A stretch of 64,000 nt of DNA, taken from positions 34,181,501 to 34,245,500 of the forward strand of contig JAPTOF010000001.1 of the NCBI GenBank assembly GCA_028554755.1, given 5' to 3'. Positions 36,167 through 47,768 of the stretch are shown in pieces. Numbering within the stretch: position 1 is the first letter of the stretch; every line of letters begins with the position of its first letter. This DNA is from Cordia subcordata (taxonomy: Eukaryota; Streptophyta; Magnoliopsida; Boraginales; Cordiaceae). The notes under the pieces were generated by a model. That model searched no databases and was not told the origin of the DNA. It worked only from the letters and a program-made list of their open reading frames with translations. The translations under genes and the position numbers were made by a program.

Positions 36167-36395
36167 GGACTTGTTTGAATTGGTTTTTTCTAAAAGTATT
36201 TTTTTAACAACTTTTAAAAAATAGATTTTTTTAAAGAGTTGAAAATTTTAGCTTTTAAAAAAAATTATATTTGAACTTTTTTTAGAATTTTATTTTTTTT
36301 AGAAGGTAAATCAAATAGTTATTACAAATTTAATTTGACTTTTTTTTAAAAAAAAAAGTACTTTTTTATAAAAAAAAATTAATCCAAACTGGCCC
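36167..36395. mobile_element. MITE family 1, copy c
   Basis: Ends GGACTTGTTTGAATTGGTTTTTT and ..TTAATCCAAACTGGCCC, flanked by TTT on both sides; 229 bp, same body as the other copies. Confidence 0.75.
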
Positions 36396-36589
36396 TTTAT
36401 ATGCGGATTCTAGACTCATTGCTCTTCGATTAGAATGGATGAATCGTGGTTTGGAGTCCTATAGCATTGCCAACTTCGCACGTTTTGGCAGCCTTTATTT
36501 TGGTGACTTTTTCTTCGTTTCTCTTAGTTAACATTTTGTATCGTTAAAAGATTAAAGATATGTTATTCTTGATGGTAGATGTTGTGTTT

Positions 36590-39500
36590 TCTAGTTGTGT
36601 TTAGAGAAAAACACTCTTGTACCTTATTGAAGATATTTTGTGATTATGCGAGATATTTTATTATATTTTATATTTTATGTACAAGATAAATTAATTAGAA
36701 TGTGATATACGCAATTAGCATTGATTGTAATTGATTGTAATCAGTTTATTTTTTGTAGTAAGGTTCCTATAAAAGAAGAACACAAGTGCACATGTAACTT
36801 ATTCATAAAAATACACAATACACAAGTTTCTCCGCTACTTTCTTTACTTTTTGGATCATGTTTCCCCGATATGGTATCATAGCTACCGTCCTAGTAGCCT
36901 ATGCCACTATCATTATCCACTGAATCTATATCCATACAGGTGCAAAAATCAAAACTTTTCTCACAATCATTACGGATTTTTCATAATAAATTCATTCTGG
37001 TTTTATTATTTTGAAAATTTTCTAAACATCAAAAAGCTACATACACCACACCATCATAAAGTGCTCGTCGAGACGATTCTGACGATATAAAAATCATCAA
37101 AATTGGAGCTACGACGGGCCTACACATGCTGGTCAAAAGTGAGCACATATTTTGTTGACTTTTTCTATTTTTTGCCTAGCTAAACAAGGTCTTACCACAT
37201 CAGCAAACATGTCAGCGCCACGTAAACAGCCACGTTAGCAACCAGGAACCTCCAGGTGCCACATCATTAGTCCATGTGTTGCCACGTCCCTATCATGTGT
37301 CTCCACATCAGTTCCCTTACACAGTCAGCATTTGTTTATCACTTTGTCTTCTTTTATTTTAATTTCTGTTCTTTTCTATAACTAAAAAAAGAAAAAAAAT
37401 GGGGAAAAAAAGAGGACCTTTCCTAGGGTTTTTTAGTGTTCCGGTTCATTTTTGCACTCTATTTTTTCATATTCTTAACCAAAATGCCAGTTTTTACTCA
37501 TGGATCGCATAGATACCACTTAGTCTATCAACATTACATTCAATGGAAGAAATTATGTACCTTGGGCTCAGGCCATGGCGAGTTTTCTCAAATGATGCAA
37601 GTGATGGCACATCTTGACCGGTGATGTCAAGAAACCAAAAAAGAAGAAGACTGAGTCTGACGATAAGTTTATTGATAGATTAGAAGATTTGGATAGTAAA
37701 ATCACCAAACAACCATAGGATTTCACTACTTTACTACATTGTAGTAATCAAAGTGCCATATAGATTACTTACAGCGATGTTTTTCATGAATGCACACGTC
37801 ATATTGAATGTGATTGTCATTTCATTCGGCAACATGTTGCTAGTGTGGTACTACTCGTTTACAGTATACTCTTTCCATTGACTAGCTTCCTAATATCTTC
37901 ACCAAAGCTCATCCTTCAGCAAGGCACATGCACTTGGTTAGCAAACTCAAGCTAGAGTCCTCTACACCAGCTTGAGTTTGAAGGGGGATATTGAAGATAT
38001 TTTGTGATATTTCATGATTGTGCAAGATATTTTATTATATCTTACCTTTTCTGTACAGGGTAAATCAATTAGGGCGTGATATACACAATATAATTAGCAT
38101 TAATTGTAATTGATTGTAATCAGTTTATTTTTTGTAGTTAGGCTCCTATAAAGGAAGACCACAGGTTTACATGTAACTTATTCAGAAAAATACACAATAC
38201 ACAAGCTTCTCTGTTGCTTTCTCGACTTTCTTAATCATGTTTCTCAACATACCTTATTTGCTAATAGTGGATTTTTAGGCGGACTTTGGTCTCGTGGTAT
38301 TTTTTCTCTCTACGTTGGTTAAAAATCTTGGTGTTTTTCTTGCGCGTTTGATTTTAGATTTAGTGCATAAATTTTGTTGAGTTTACTTGTTGCATCCTCA
38401 TAGTTCACACAAAAGAGGAGGTTTATTTGTTTCCATTGCGCATTTGTCAATTTGTTGTTTGTGAACTATGCGTTTGTTATTTGTGAATTAGGCTTGCCTC
38501 CTATCAAAGTAGCCTTAGAGCTTGGTTGTTGAACTAATATTTTTGTGTAAAGATGGATGTTAAACAAGTAGAATGATAAATTTAAATGGGCAAAATTATG
38601 CAATTTGGAAAGAGAAAATGGAAGACTTGCTTTATGTGAAAAAGTACTTTTTACCCATATTTGGGACTGAAAAACCACCTAATAAAACTGATGAAGAATG
38701 AGATTTGTTCCATAGACAAGTGTGTGAGTTAATTAGGAACTGGGTAGATGATAATGTACAAAATCACATAAGTGGCACAAAAAGTGCATGTACACTATGG
38801 CAAAACCTTGAAGAATTGTATGCTCAAAGTACTGGGAACAACAAATTTGTTTTAATAAAACAATTGATGGGAATGAGGTATAAAGATAAAACCCATGTAA
38901 TTGATCCCAAAAATGAATATCTTGGGATCATAAATCAGTTAGCTCCTATGGGAATCACTTTTGATAATGAAGTAAAAGGGTTGTAGCTTCTTGGTACTCT
39001 GCCAGACTCGTAGGAGACTTTTAGATCCTTATTGTCAAACTCAGCCTCAAATGGTATAATCAGCTTGGATTTAGCAAAAAATAGACTCTTGAATGACAAA
39101 ACTAGAAGAAAGACACAGAATCTGTCTTCTATGTCTAATGCTTTGGTCACTGAGTCTAGGGGGAGAAATAAGAACAAAGGCTCAATAGGTAAGGGTAGAA
39201 GCAAGCCAAGAGGGAAGTATGGTAATGTCAAATGTCATCACTGTGAAAAATTGGGTCACATCAAAAAGTATTACAGAATGTTGCAAAATGAAAAGAATCA
39301 TAAAGATAATGAAAAGAAGAAAGATGATAACAGTATTAATGAGAGAGTTGCTATTATTACTCAAGATTTCTTCATTGTCTGTGACACTGATGTTATTAAT
39401 CTTGCATGTCATGATTCATGTTGGGTGATTGATAGCGGTGCCTTTATCCATGCTACCTCAAGAAATGATTACTTTGTTTCTTATACTCCTGGTGATTATA

Positions 39501-40830
39501 GTGTTGTGAGAATAGGGAACCATGGTATTTCTATGGTTGTTGGCATAGGTGATGTTTGCTTGGAGACCCAAAATGGCAACCAGTTAATTCTCAAATATGT
39601 GAAACATGTTCTTGACATTCGATTGAATTTGATCTCTGCAAGTAGACTTGATGATGATAGGTATTACAATACCTTTGGTAATGGTCAATGGAAACTTACC
39701 AAAGGCTTTATGGTTGTAGCCAAAGGTAAGAAAAATTTAACATTGTATATGAGGCAAACAAAGGTTTCCAGGAGCATGGTTAATGCAATGGAAGTGAAGA
39801 TGCATTTGAGTTATGGCATAAAAGACTTGGTCACATGGGTAAAAAGGAATTTCAATTTTAGCCAAGAAAAATCTTTTATCTGGACTAACAAATTCGCATT
39901 TGAAATTTTCTAATCATTGCTTTGCAAGGAAACAAAACAGAGTTTCTTTCAATAGTCATCCATATTCTAGAAAGGAGAATGTGCTTGATTTGGTGCATTC
40001 GGATGTATGTGGTCCAATAAAGAGTAGAACACTTGGTGGCTCTTTTTACTTTGTGCTTTTATTGATGACCATGTTAGGAAAACATGGGCTTACACTTTGA
40101 AGTCCAAAGATCAAGTGTTAGATGTATTCAAGCAGTTTCAAGGTTTGACTGAAAGAGAAATAGGGAGAAAACCAAAATGCATTCGTACAGATAATGAAGG
40201 TGAATATTATGGTCCATTTGATAAATATTGCAGAAAACAAGGGATTAAACACCAAAAGACACTACCAAAAACACCATAGTTCAATGGTTTGGCCAACAGA
40301 ATAGATAGAAGATTGATTGAAAAGGTAAGATGTTTGCTTTCACATGCAAATTTACCACCTGTGTTCTAGGGTGGGCTTTGAATACAGTTGTTTACCTGTT
40401 GAATATCTCACCTTGTGTGCCATTACAATTTGATGCTCCTAACAAAGTTTGGACAGGGAAAGATGTTTCTTATGATCATTTGCGTGTCTTTGAATGCAAG
40501 ACATTTGTTCACATTCCAAAAGATGAAAGGTCTAAACTTGACGTGAAGACATGATAGTGTATATTTGTTGGCTATGGTCTCGATGAATTTGGTTATAGGC
40601 TATATGATCCATTTGATAAGAAGATTGTCAGCAGCAGAGATATTGTGTTTGTTGAAAATCAAAAAATCAAGGACATTGATAAAATGGAGAAAAAGTTGCC
40701 CCTACATTCAGATGATTTCCTTGACCTGGATATAGTGCCAAAGGCACCAACTACAAAGTAGGTTGAAAATCAGGACCATAATGATCCTCAAAATCAAAAT
40801 GATGGAAATGATCCCAAAGGTCCTTGGCAT
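36590..40830 (+). mobile_element. Decayed Ty1-copia element (+), split by a nested element
   Basis: The LTR text 'tctagttgtgtttagagaaaaacactcttgtacct' is cut at 36624 and resumes at 38255 with 'tatttgctaatagtggatttttaggcgga', because a 1.6-kb element is inserted. Gag starts about 38551 ([17 protein letters not shown]). The zinc knuckle at 39233 has its last Cys changed to Tyr (CHHCEKLGHIKKYY). The protease keeps DSGA (39427). The integrase keeps both Asp blocks (LVHSDVCGP, RTDNEGEYYG), but the usual Glu region reads GLANRIDR, with Asn in place of Glu. At least three frame breaks occur. The sequence stops before RT at about 40830, where an opposite-strand copia fragment begins. Confidence 0.85.
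36625..38249 (+). mobile_element. 1.6-kb copia deletion derivative nested in an LTR
   Basis: LTRs at 36625-36871 and 37989-38249 both begin TATTGAAGATATTTTG; the right one ends CTCAACA. The element is flanked by the perfect 5-bp duplication TACCT (36620-36624, 38250-38254). A tRNA-Met primer site TGGTATCAT follows the left LTR (36872), and a polypurine tract AAGGGGGA precedes the right one (37981). The 1.1-kb interior joins the start of gag (ITFNGRNYVPWAQAMASFL near 37530) to the end of RNase H (HIECDCHFIR and LPNIFTKAHPSARHMHLVSKL, 37800-37960). Everything between is deleted. The LTRs differ at many sites, so the insertion is old. Confidence 0.88.
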
Positions 40831-41990
40831 TGAGATGTATTTCGACATCAAGGATCCATGATAAATAGTTGTTGCCAGAAATATCAAGAGTTATAAACTC
40901 AAGTTTCGTGAGATTTGACATTATGAATCTAGCATAATTCAAAAAAAAAATGTAGGTAAAATAATAATATATTTGCTTGACGTACCTTGTTGACCAGTAG
41001 ATATAAGCATATAAAAAGAAATTAAAATATGACAAATATGGCATATGAGACTTATAAGCATGACATAATATAACGATGTTAATTTCAAATGTAAATAGCA
41101 TATTAGTGTAATTATTATAATTAGTCATTATATAATTATATTAGTGTTTATGTCCTTAGAAGTCATCATTTTTTCAATTAAGTCATCATAATCACATGTC
41201 CACAAGTTAAGGTGATCACGTCCTTAAAAGTCACGGTAATTAGGTCTTTAGAAAAATTACGATATTTGTTATTATTTTATTTTATCATTATTATTTTAAA
41301 GATGAAATATTGCAATAATCTATTGTAAAAGAAATAATATAACAAAAAATTTATTTCTAGAATAAATGCAATATAAAATAAATAAGATAGTAAAAACTTT
41401 ATGTTATAGATATGATGTAATGTCAAAAATAAAATAAGAACCATTACCCATTTTTTGGTAGAATTGTGCTCCTTTTAATTTGCAGAATTTCTCGTTGGCA
41501 GAGACTCGTGTTGATAATGTGTTATAAAATAATTATGAAAGACAGAAATATATAGGGAGAAAAAATATAAAGAGAGCTAAACTTCACTTTATTTTCTCAA
41601 AATATATTGTTCTACTTATTCTTGCATTGAATATCAATACTCATTCCAAGCCATGCTATTTATAGAAAAATTTAGAGACAAATTAATAAATAATCATTAA
41701 ATGCAAGATGACTAAAATGTTCAATTTTTCTTCATGACGCATGTTTAGCTTATAATCTTTTTCAACAAATCTTTCTTTTCCTAAGATAATAGCTTTCCTT
41801 CTTCAAACTTTACATATTACAAACTATGACTTTTTGCACACCATATAATATATTGAAAATGACCTTCAACTTGATTCTTAAATGTCTATCATTTGCAATA
41901 CAAAATGTATTTGTATTTTTAGTATTTGAAGACACATTTTTTAAAATAAATTAAAAATAATTACAAAAAAAGCTCATGTCAAACATGTAT
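40826..41990 (-). mobile_element. Second copia fragment (LTR and gag start) on -
   Basis: On -, an LTR with TATA-like CTATAAATAG (near 41655) ends ..ATAACACA at 41518. A primer site TTATCAACACGAGTCTCTGCC of a type known in plant copia elements follows. Gag begins at 40930 (MSNLTKLEFITLDISGNNYLSWILDVEIHLNAKD) and stops at about 40826, abutting the + copia element. The upstream LTR limit is uncertain. Confidence 0.75.
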
Positions 41991-43379
41991 TTTTACAAGT
42001 TGCGAGGCCTTTCCTTGACTTGGACAAAAGCTAGCTGCTTTATTTCTTTAAAAAAATTATTTTTGGAAACACCCTCAAGCAGGACTAGCATCGCTCTATT
42101 TTAGTGACGGACCCACCACTTGATGAAAAGTTGTTTTTAAAAAAAAATAATAAAAAATATGATTTGCTCCACTTCCATTTACTTTTAATTAAATAAAACA
42201 AAAAAAAATTATAATACAATTATGCAATTATCATGTCCTCAGCAACTAACCACCAAGCAAGATCGCAAGAAGAAAGCATCACCACACGCTGCAAGGCTGC
42301 AGGAGAAGAAAATCGCCGGCGGCACCACTCGGAAAAGGTAGATAGGTATGTTATGTACATGCTTTTCTTTTTAAATGATATTTTGTTCTTTATTGTGAAC
42401 AATTATATCGAAGTTAGCATTTTTAGATACTAAAAAGTAGTGACTTTTTTCTTTTCTTTTCTTTTTTTGGGCTTTTTTTGCATTATTTTAGTCATAGGAA
42501 TATAATCTGCTTTTATTTTTCAGTCGTGGAGAGCACCTTTTTTTTAAAAAAAAAAGAAAAAATATTGATTATCTTGAATAGAACACGTTTGAATTATTCT
42601 ATAGTTATTGTAATGTAATTTTTCGTCCTTAATAAAAAATCCTAGCTTTGCCTTCCGTGATAATGATGATTAACTTGAAAATCTAATCAAATATTGGGAA
42701 TGCTGACTATGGTTGAGACTTGCCGTCTACGAAGGAGGAAGAAATGTCGATAAAATATACTCGGCGCATATTGACTTTTTTTTAAAGTATTTTTTTTAAT
42801 AATTTTTAGTAAAGTATATTTTTTTTAAACTCTAGCTTTTAGAATGAGTTTTTTTTTTCTTTTTTCTTTTCAAGAGTTTTAACTTTTTATGGAAGCAGGT
42901 TAAATACTTATTGTAAAAAGGAGGTGCTTTTCTCATAAAAGAAATGTTTTTCATGAAAAAAAAAAAAGCTAATCTTAAACAGGCCCTTATATGGCATCCT
43001 TCTTGATCAAAGTGAATTGCAGTGTGTTAGTTTAGTAGTTTAAATGTTTTGCTTTTGACTCATTAATTCATCAGTCTTTAACAATATTTTTGAGTTAACT
43101 TTTTAAAATGTTCATCTGCCCAAATAGAGTTTGAACATCTTCAAAAGAAATAATCTTATTGCTGCTATTACTTGAGTTAATTAGTTGTTTTTAATAGATA
43201 ACCAGAGCGACTCACTTTGCAACCTTCAAAGCATTTCATGATGTCAATTTTTATGAGGTTGAGAGCCTGCCAAGGAACAAGACATTATCACATTGTGTAC
43301 AATGGTTATTGGACAAGTATGACTCTAAACTTTTCGGTTCCGAGTATATATTGAGATTACAGTGAATCAAGATCTGAAC
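41991..43379. other. Region upstream of DUF247 gene C
   Basis: No gene was recognised. 42225-42340 is a small less-AT-rich island whose ORFs on both strands match nothing I know. 42776-42986 is a partial MITE. 43200-43300 resembles the leader of DUF247 gene A. 'attgagattacag' just before 43362 could be a 3' splice site of a 5'-UTR intron. Confidence 0.45.
42776..42986. mobile_element. MITE family 1, partial copy d
   Basis: The right end (..aaaaaaaaagctaatcttaaacaggccc) and T-rich body with the 'gagttttaactttttatg' centre match the other three copies; the left terminus is eroded. Confidence 0.5.
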
Positions 43380-44645
43380 ATGGCACCAAACATTGACACA
43401 GTAGTATCTTCCATGGCTGATAAGTTAAGTACATTGCCAAGAGATTCTTACACAGTTTGTATCTATAATGTTCCTTACAAGTACTGCAAAACCAATGAAG
43501 ATGCATATAAGCCTAGATTAGTCTCAATCGGTCCTCTTCATCATGGGAAAAGCCAACTTCGAGCCATGGAATCGTACAAATTAAGATGCTTACAAAGTTT
43601 CTTAGAGAGAACTGGACTTGATCTTCATTACTTGGTCAATTTGGCAGCACGAGATGAATATCATGTCCGTGCGTGTTATGAAGATACCACAACACTAAGC
43701 TCTGATGTATTTCTTGAAATGATTGTGCTGGATGGTGTATTTATTATTGAGCTTTTCTTGAAGAATCATTTTGTTGATATGAGGGAGCAGAGTGATATTA
43801 TCTTCGAGAACCAATGGATGTCCAATGATTTACTCCATGACATGTTGTTACTGGAGAACCAACTTCCTATGCATTTTGTTGGCCGTTTGTTCAACAAAAT
43901 AGTTGAGCTTTTCAAAAGCGAGTTATCTTTCTATGATCTTGCTCGTGAGTACTTCAAGAATGTAGGAAATGCTGGGAAATTGCCACTGAATGTTTACTGC
44001 AGCAGAGCAAACCATTTGGTTGAGTTTTTGATATATCTTCACAGTCCCTCGCATCCAAGAGAACAATCAACAGAAGAGAAGGTTGAATTTAGCCGTAGTG
44101 CAACAGAGTTACGAGAAGCTGGAATAAAGTTCTCTTGTGGAAGTGCAACCTGTTTATTTGATGTAAAGTTTTGCAAAGGAGAGCTGAGCATCCCGAAGTT
44201 GACTGTAAATGATATGACTGAAACATTTTTCAGAAATCTGATAGCATTTGAACACCGTCGATATTTTTCTAAAAACATAACAAGCTATGTTATTTTCATG
44301 GACAGCTTGATAAACACCCCGGAGGATGTTGAACTGCTAGTTAGAAAAGGAATCATTGAGAATGTGCTTGGTGAAAGTGAGCTAGTGGCAACACTATTCA
44401 ACAATCTCCACAAGGAGATTATGACAGATCCAAGCGACTTTTACTTTGCAAAGGTTTGTGGGGACTTGAATAAGTATTATAGAGACTATTGGCATCAGTG
44501 GAAGACTACTTGGTTTAAGTGGAAGGTTACTCTGAGACGTGACTATTTCGGCAATCCCTGGTCTCTCATTTCTGTTATAGCTGCTGTTCTTTTGCTCATT
44601 CTTTCTGTGATACAGACTGTGTGTTCTGTGCTTCAGGTTGTTTGA
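43380..44645 (+). CDS. DUF247 (UPF0481) family protein, gene C
   Basis: The single-exon gene encodes 421 residues from ATG 43380 (MAPNID). The frame extends upstream only to a GTG at 43362, which I reject as a start. Family motifs: CIYNV (27-31), PRLVSIGPLHHG (45-56), RAMESYKLRCLQSFL (61-75), VLDGVFIIELF (116-126), DMLLLENQLPM (154-164), and YWHQWKTTWF before a C-terminal hydrophobic segment (about 395-421). It is clearly paralogous to gene A but much more diverged from it than fragment B is. No lesion is seen. The tail of a convergent F-box remnant lies 840 bp downstream. Role unknown; probably membrane-anchored by the C-terminal segment. Confidence 0.93.
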   Translation: MAPNIDTVVSSMADKLSTLPRDSYTVCIYNVPYKYCKTNEDAYKPRLVSIGPLHHGKSQLRAMESYKLRCLQSFLERTGLDLHYLVNLAARDEYHVRACYEDTTTLSSDVFLEMIVLDGVFIIELFLKNHFVDMREQSDIIFENQWMSNDLLHDMLLLENQLPMHFVGRLFNKIVELFKSELSFYDLAREYFKNVGNAGKLPLNVYCSRANHLVEFLIYLHSPSHPREQSTEEKVEFSRSATELREAGIKFSCGSATCLFDVKFCKGELSIPKLTVNDMTETFFRNLIAFEHRRYFSKNITSYVIFMDSLINTPEDVELLVRKGIIENVLGESELVATLFNNLHKEIMTDPSDFYFAKVCGDLNKYYRDYWHQWKTTWFKWKVTLRRDYFGNPWSLISVIAAVLLLILSVIQTVCSVLQVV

Positions 44646-44934
44646 AAATTTCACTTATTATGAACCTTGAGAAGATTTATCAAGAGCAATATCTAGCTAC
44701 TTGTAATTTGATATTACTTTGTTTGATAGCATTGTATTTACATTTTGCAAAGAGTAAATAGTATCCTCTTTTTTCCGACAGGTTCTTAAAGAGTGTCACA
44801 TTTGCTTAGATCATTTAGATGCAATTTTTTGTTAACAATGTAAGTGATTCTTTTGATCCTTTAGCCAAAAAAATCTCCAGCAAGAAACATCAAATTCCCC
44901 TCTTTTTAGGCATTAGATCAAATTGGGTTTTCAA

Positions 44935-44950
44935 CCCCCCCCCCCCCTTA
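44935..44950. repeat. Poly-C run
   Basis: About 15 C in a row between DUF247 gene C and the F-box tail at 45487. Confidence 0.9.
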
Positions 44951-45486
44951 CGCCCTCTGTCTGGTTATTGCAAGTTAAAATCAACAAGGAATGAAGTAGC
45001 TCAAGTAATTGAGATTATTTTTTTAGGAGTGATGACTTGAGTCAAATTTCACAAGGGGTAGGGGTTGGGGTAAAGAAAAAGGGGAAAATGGTAGTTTTAG
45101 CCCAAAAAAAGCCATACCAAGATTATTCTTGATCATCTCGACTTTGATCATTCTTTTGTACGGAATTAACTCACCGAAGCATATTTCAAATTTCAACAAA
45201 AGTTAAAACATGCTTCTGCTATGATAAATGTACACAATTTTCTTGCTTTCTAAAGAATATATACCTTTGGTTAGGCTGTGTATTAGTTAGATAAATGAGA
45301 CACAATTCCTCAAGTACATGACTTGCATTATAGTTCCGACATCCTTTCCATAATTGGGCAAGAAATTTACTACAAATTCAGTTCCGTTGTCTGTATCAGC
45401 ATAGCTGGTCAACTTGTTGGCGCATCTATTGCATCTCGCAATTCACAAATGAAAAAGAGAAGATGCACATGCTTCTCCAATCAATC

Positions 45487-45585
45487 TCAAGAAAATATAA
45501 TTTGACATTTCTTTGATCTTCGGGAAAACTTTAATACCTTTTGGAGCAACTCAAATCTAGCATCAAGGTCAATAAGATGGACAAT
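45487..45585 (-). pseudogene. F-box/FBD remnant 4 (C-terminal tail)
   Basis: On -, the last 30 or so residues of the FBD region are present in frame to the stop (DLDARFELLQKVLKFSRRSKKC..IFS), matching locus 1 and the intact gene. The 3' flank (45380-45486, 'tatcagcatagctggtcaac..gcatctattgcatct') also matches the 3' flanks of locus 1 (5120-5230) and the intact gene (51320-51414). Upstream sequence breaks off at about 45590 where gypsy remains begin. Confidence 0.8.
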
Positions 45586-46540
45586 GGGAATTTTTTTTAA
45601 CCCTACTTTTTTAATTGCTTTCAAAATTAACCTAGTTTTTAGGGGTTTGTAAAAATAGACTTTTTGATGGGGAGCCTAGAGACATGGTTGGGGAGATTGT
45701 TCTTCCTGATTATGTGGAAAGAGCAAGCCCTGACATAAAGTTCTTGGTAGGAGATTGACTATCATCCCATAATGCCATACTCGGTGGACCATGGATCCAC
45801 GAGATGAAGGCTGTCTCATCTACTTATCATTAGGTAATAAAGTTTCCTACTAAATAGGAGATTAGAGAGATAAGAGGCCAGGGCACTAGCGATCATTCCT
45901 ACACCACCTACCCTTCAAGTTGAGAAGACATTTGAAGAAAAGGATACCCAAAAGCCACATTATTGGCAAGACATCATGAAGAGGAGAAGAAAACAAACTC
46001 GTGCTTGGATTTATCAACATAACCTTTTACAGCGCTATAGCAAGAATAACACAGTCAAGTATTTCAAAGAGTCAAGAAGAACTTTAAAAGATATTAGGGT
46101 GCAAAAAAGCTTAGCACCCAACTGGGGAGAACCTTACCAAAGTATTTGAGCAAGAAAGCATAAAAATTGCGCACTAAAGGCGCCAAGGACATCCCCAATA
46201 GCTGGAATGTTGTTCATTTGAAGAAGTACCACCTTTGACAAGATAGGCAAGTTAAGTATCTTCAACTTCTACCTTTTAGTAGGCTATACTCGCTAGGAGA
46301 GCTAGATGTCTTCATTTTTTAATAAGCCAATAGGACATTTGTAATAATTGAAATTTAATTAGTGAGAATTTCACTTATTCACAAGAAATTTCATCTCAAA
46401 CAAATATCTTTAGTCTCGATTGACACCAAACCTGACAATTCACATGAGGCCCCAACCTAAAGAAAAGTAAAAGTTTCAATCTAAAACAAAATTTAATTCA
46501 AGGCCTTGTTCTAAGCAAAATGCTTCAACTGGAGTAGCAA

Positions 46541-46890
46541 AGGCAAATAGGCTTCGGCCCACCCATTTAAGTGCCAATTAGCACATTTATAAAAAATAAG
46601 GCAAACAGGCTTTGGCCTCGCCTATCTACGTGCTAATCAACACATTCATATAAAATAAGGCAAACAGGCTCCGGTCTTGCTCATCTACGTGCGAATCAGC
46701 ACATTCATATAAAAAAAGGCAAACATGCTCTGGCCTCGCCCATCTATGTGCTAATCAGCACATTCATATAAAATAAGGCAAACAAGCTTCGATCTCACCC
46801 ATTTACGTGTTAATCAGTACATTTACATAAAACAAGGCAAAAAAGGGTCCAGTCTTACCCATCTATGTGCTAACAAGCAAGTTCGAACAA
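46541..46890 (+). repeat. Tandem array, 59-bp unit, about six copies
   Basis: Units start at 46541, 46600, 46659, 46718, 46777 and 46836, each opening 'aaggcaaac(a)ggct' and holding 'catctacgtgctaatcagcacattcatataaaa'. Copies differ by a few bases. The array lies in the non-coding part of the gypsy remnant upstream of its LTR; such arrays are known between pol and LTR in plant gypsy elements. Confidence 0.9.
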
Positions 46891-47284
46891 CTACAGCCCT
46901 TATACGCCCATACACTAATAAATCCCCCCATACACACCTATGGGTCAATGAGCACCTATATATACCATCCAAGGTACTTCTGAATGGTGTAAGGCAAGTG
47001 CCGCAATTCAAGCAAGACATATGTAGTCCCTAAAACAATTGATCACTTATCACGCATAAAAGGTCTGTTATGAGTAAAACAACTTGACAACCAAGTCAAA
47101 GTTGATGTAGAGATTCATACTATATGCCCTAGTTCTAACAAGCCTAATATTAATCTTAGCAAAGCAATTAAAGGGCTTAACGCCAACTATGTACAGTCAA
47201 AGTCAGAATTGTCAATGCTATCCTTGTTGATTCCACTTGGCTAGAAAAATGCTCAATACGTAAGGATATACATTACTAAGGTGC

Positions 47285-47570
47285 ATAATGCATGCATGCT
47301 AAGGTATGCAAGGTACATACTAAGGTATGTAACGTACATTGCTAAGGGCGAGTGTCATGTAAGCCGCTACACCGCTAAGAGGAAGTACATTGCTAAGGGG
47401 TGTCATGTACGCCACTATGTTGCTAAGGGGTGTTATGTACGCCGCTACTTTGCTAAAGGGTGCTATGTATGCCCGTCTCTGCTAAGAGGTGTTATGTATG
47501 CCGCTACACTGCTAAGGGGTGTCATATACACCGCTACATTGCTAAGAGGTATCATATACACCGATAAGGC
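47285..47570 (+). repeat. Tandem array, about 29-bp unit
   Basis: About eight or nine imperfect units contain 'catgtacgccgctacattgctaaggggtgt'. The frame stays open (102 codons) only because the period holds few stops. A second, unrelated array within the same gypsy remnant. Confidence 0.85.
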
Positions 47571-47768
47571 ATGTGATATGCATAATTAAAGCGTGTAACC
47601 ATATACTAAGCGCATATGTTCCCGCTGCTAAGGAGTAATCGCAATTAAGAACATAAGATGCATATGTTACATGTAAAAGACGAATCAACTGAGAATTTCC
47701 AGTTGATGCTTATGATAGCTACTAATCTCTAACTCAAAGATCTTTAACTTAGAAAGTAGGGGACAAAT

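Noticed and set aside
40751..41128. 125-codon ORF on -
   Set aside because: It joins antisense of the + copia pol, a real copia gag start and upstream leader; only the gag part is kept.
42220..42433. Gene in the less AT-rich island upstream of DUF247 gene C
   Set aside because: Short ORFs of similar length on both strands, no recognised motif and no splice context.
43362..43379. GTG start for DUF247 gene C and TTG start for gene A at 30121
   Set aside because: Plant nuclear genes start with ATG in nearly all cases; in-frame ATGs at 43380 and 30208 fit the family lengths.
46541..47570. CRISPR-like arrays
   Set aside because: The 59-bp and 29-bp repeats are continuous tandem units with no unique spacers, in a plant gypsy element.
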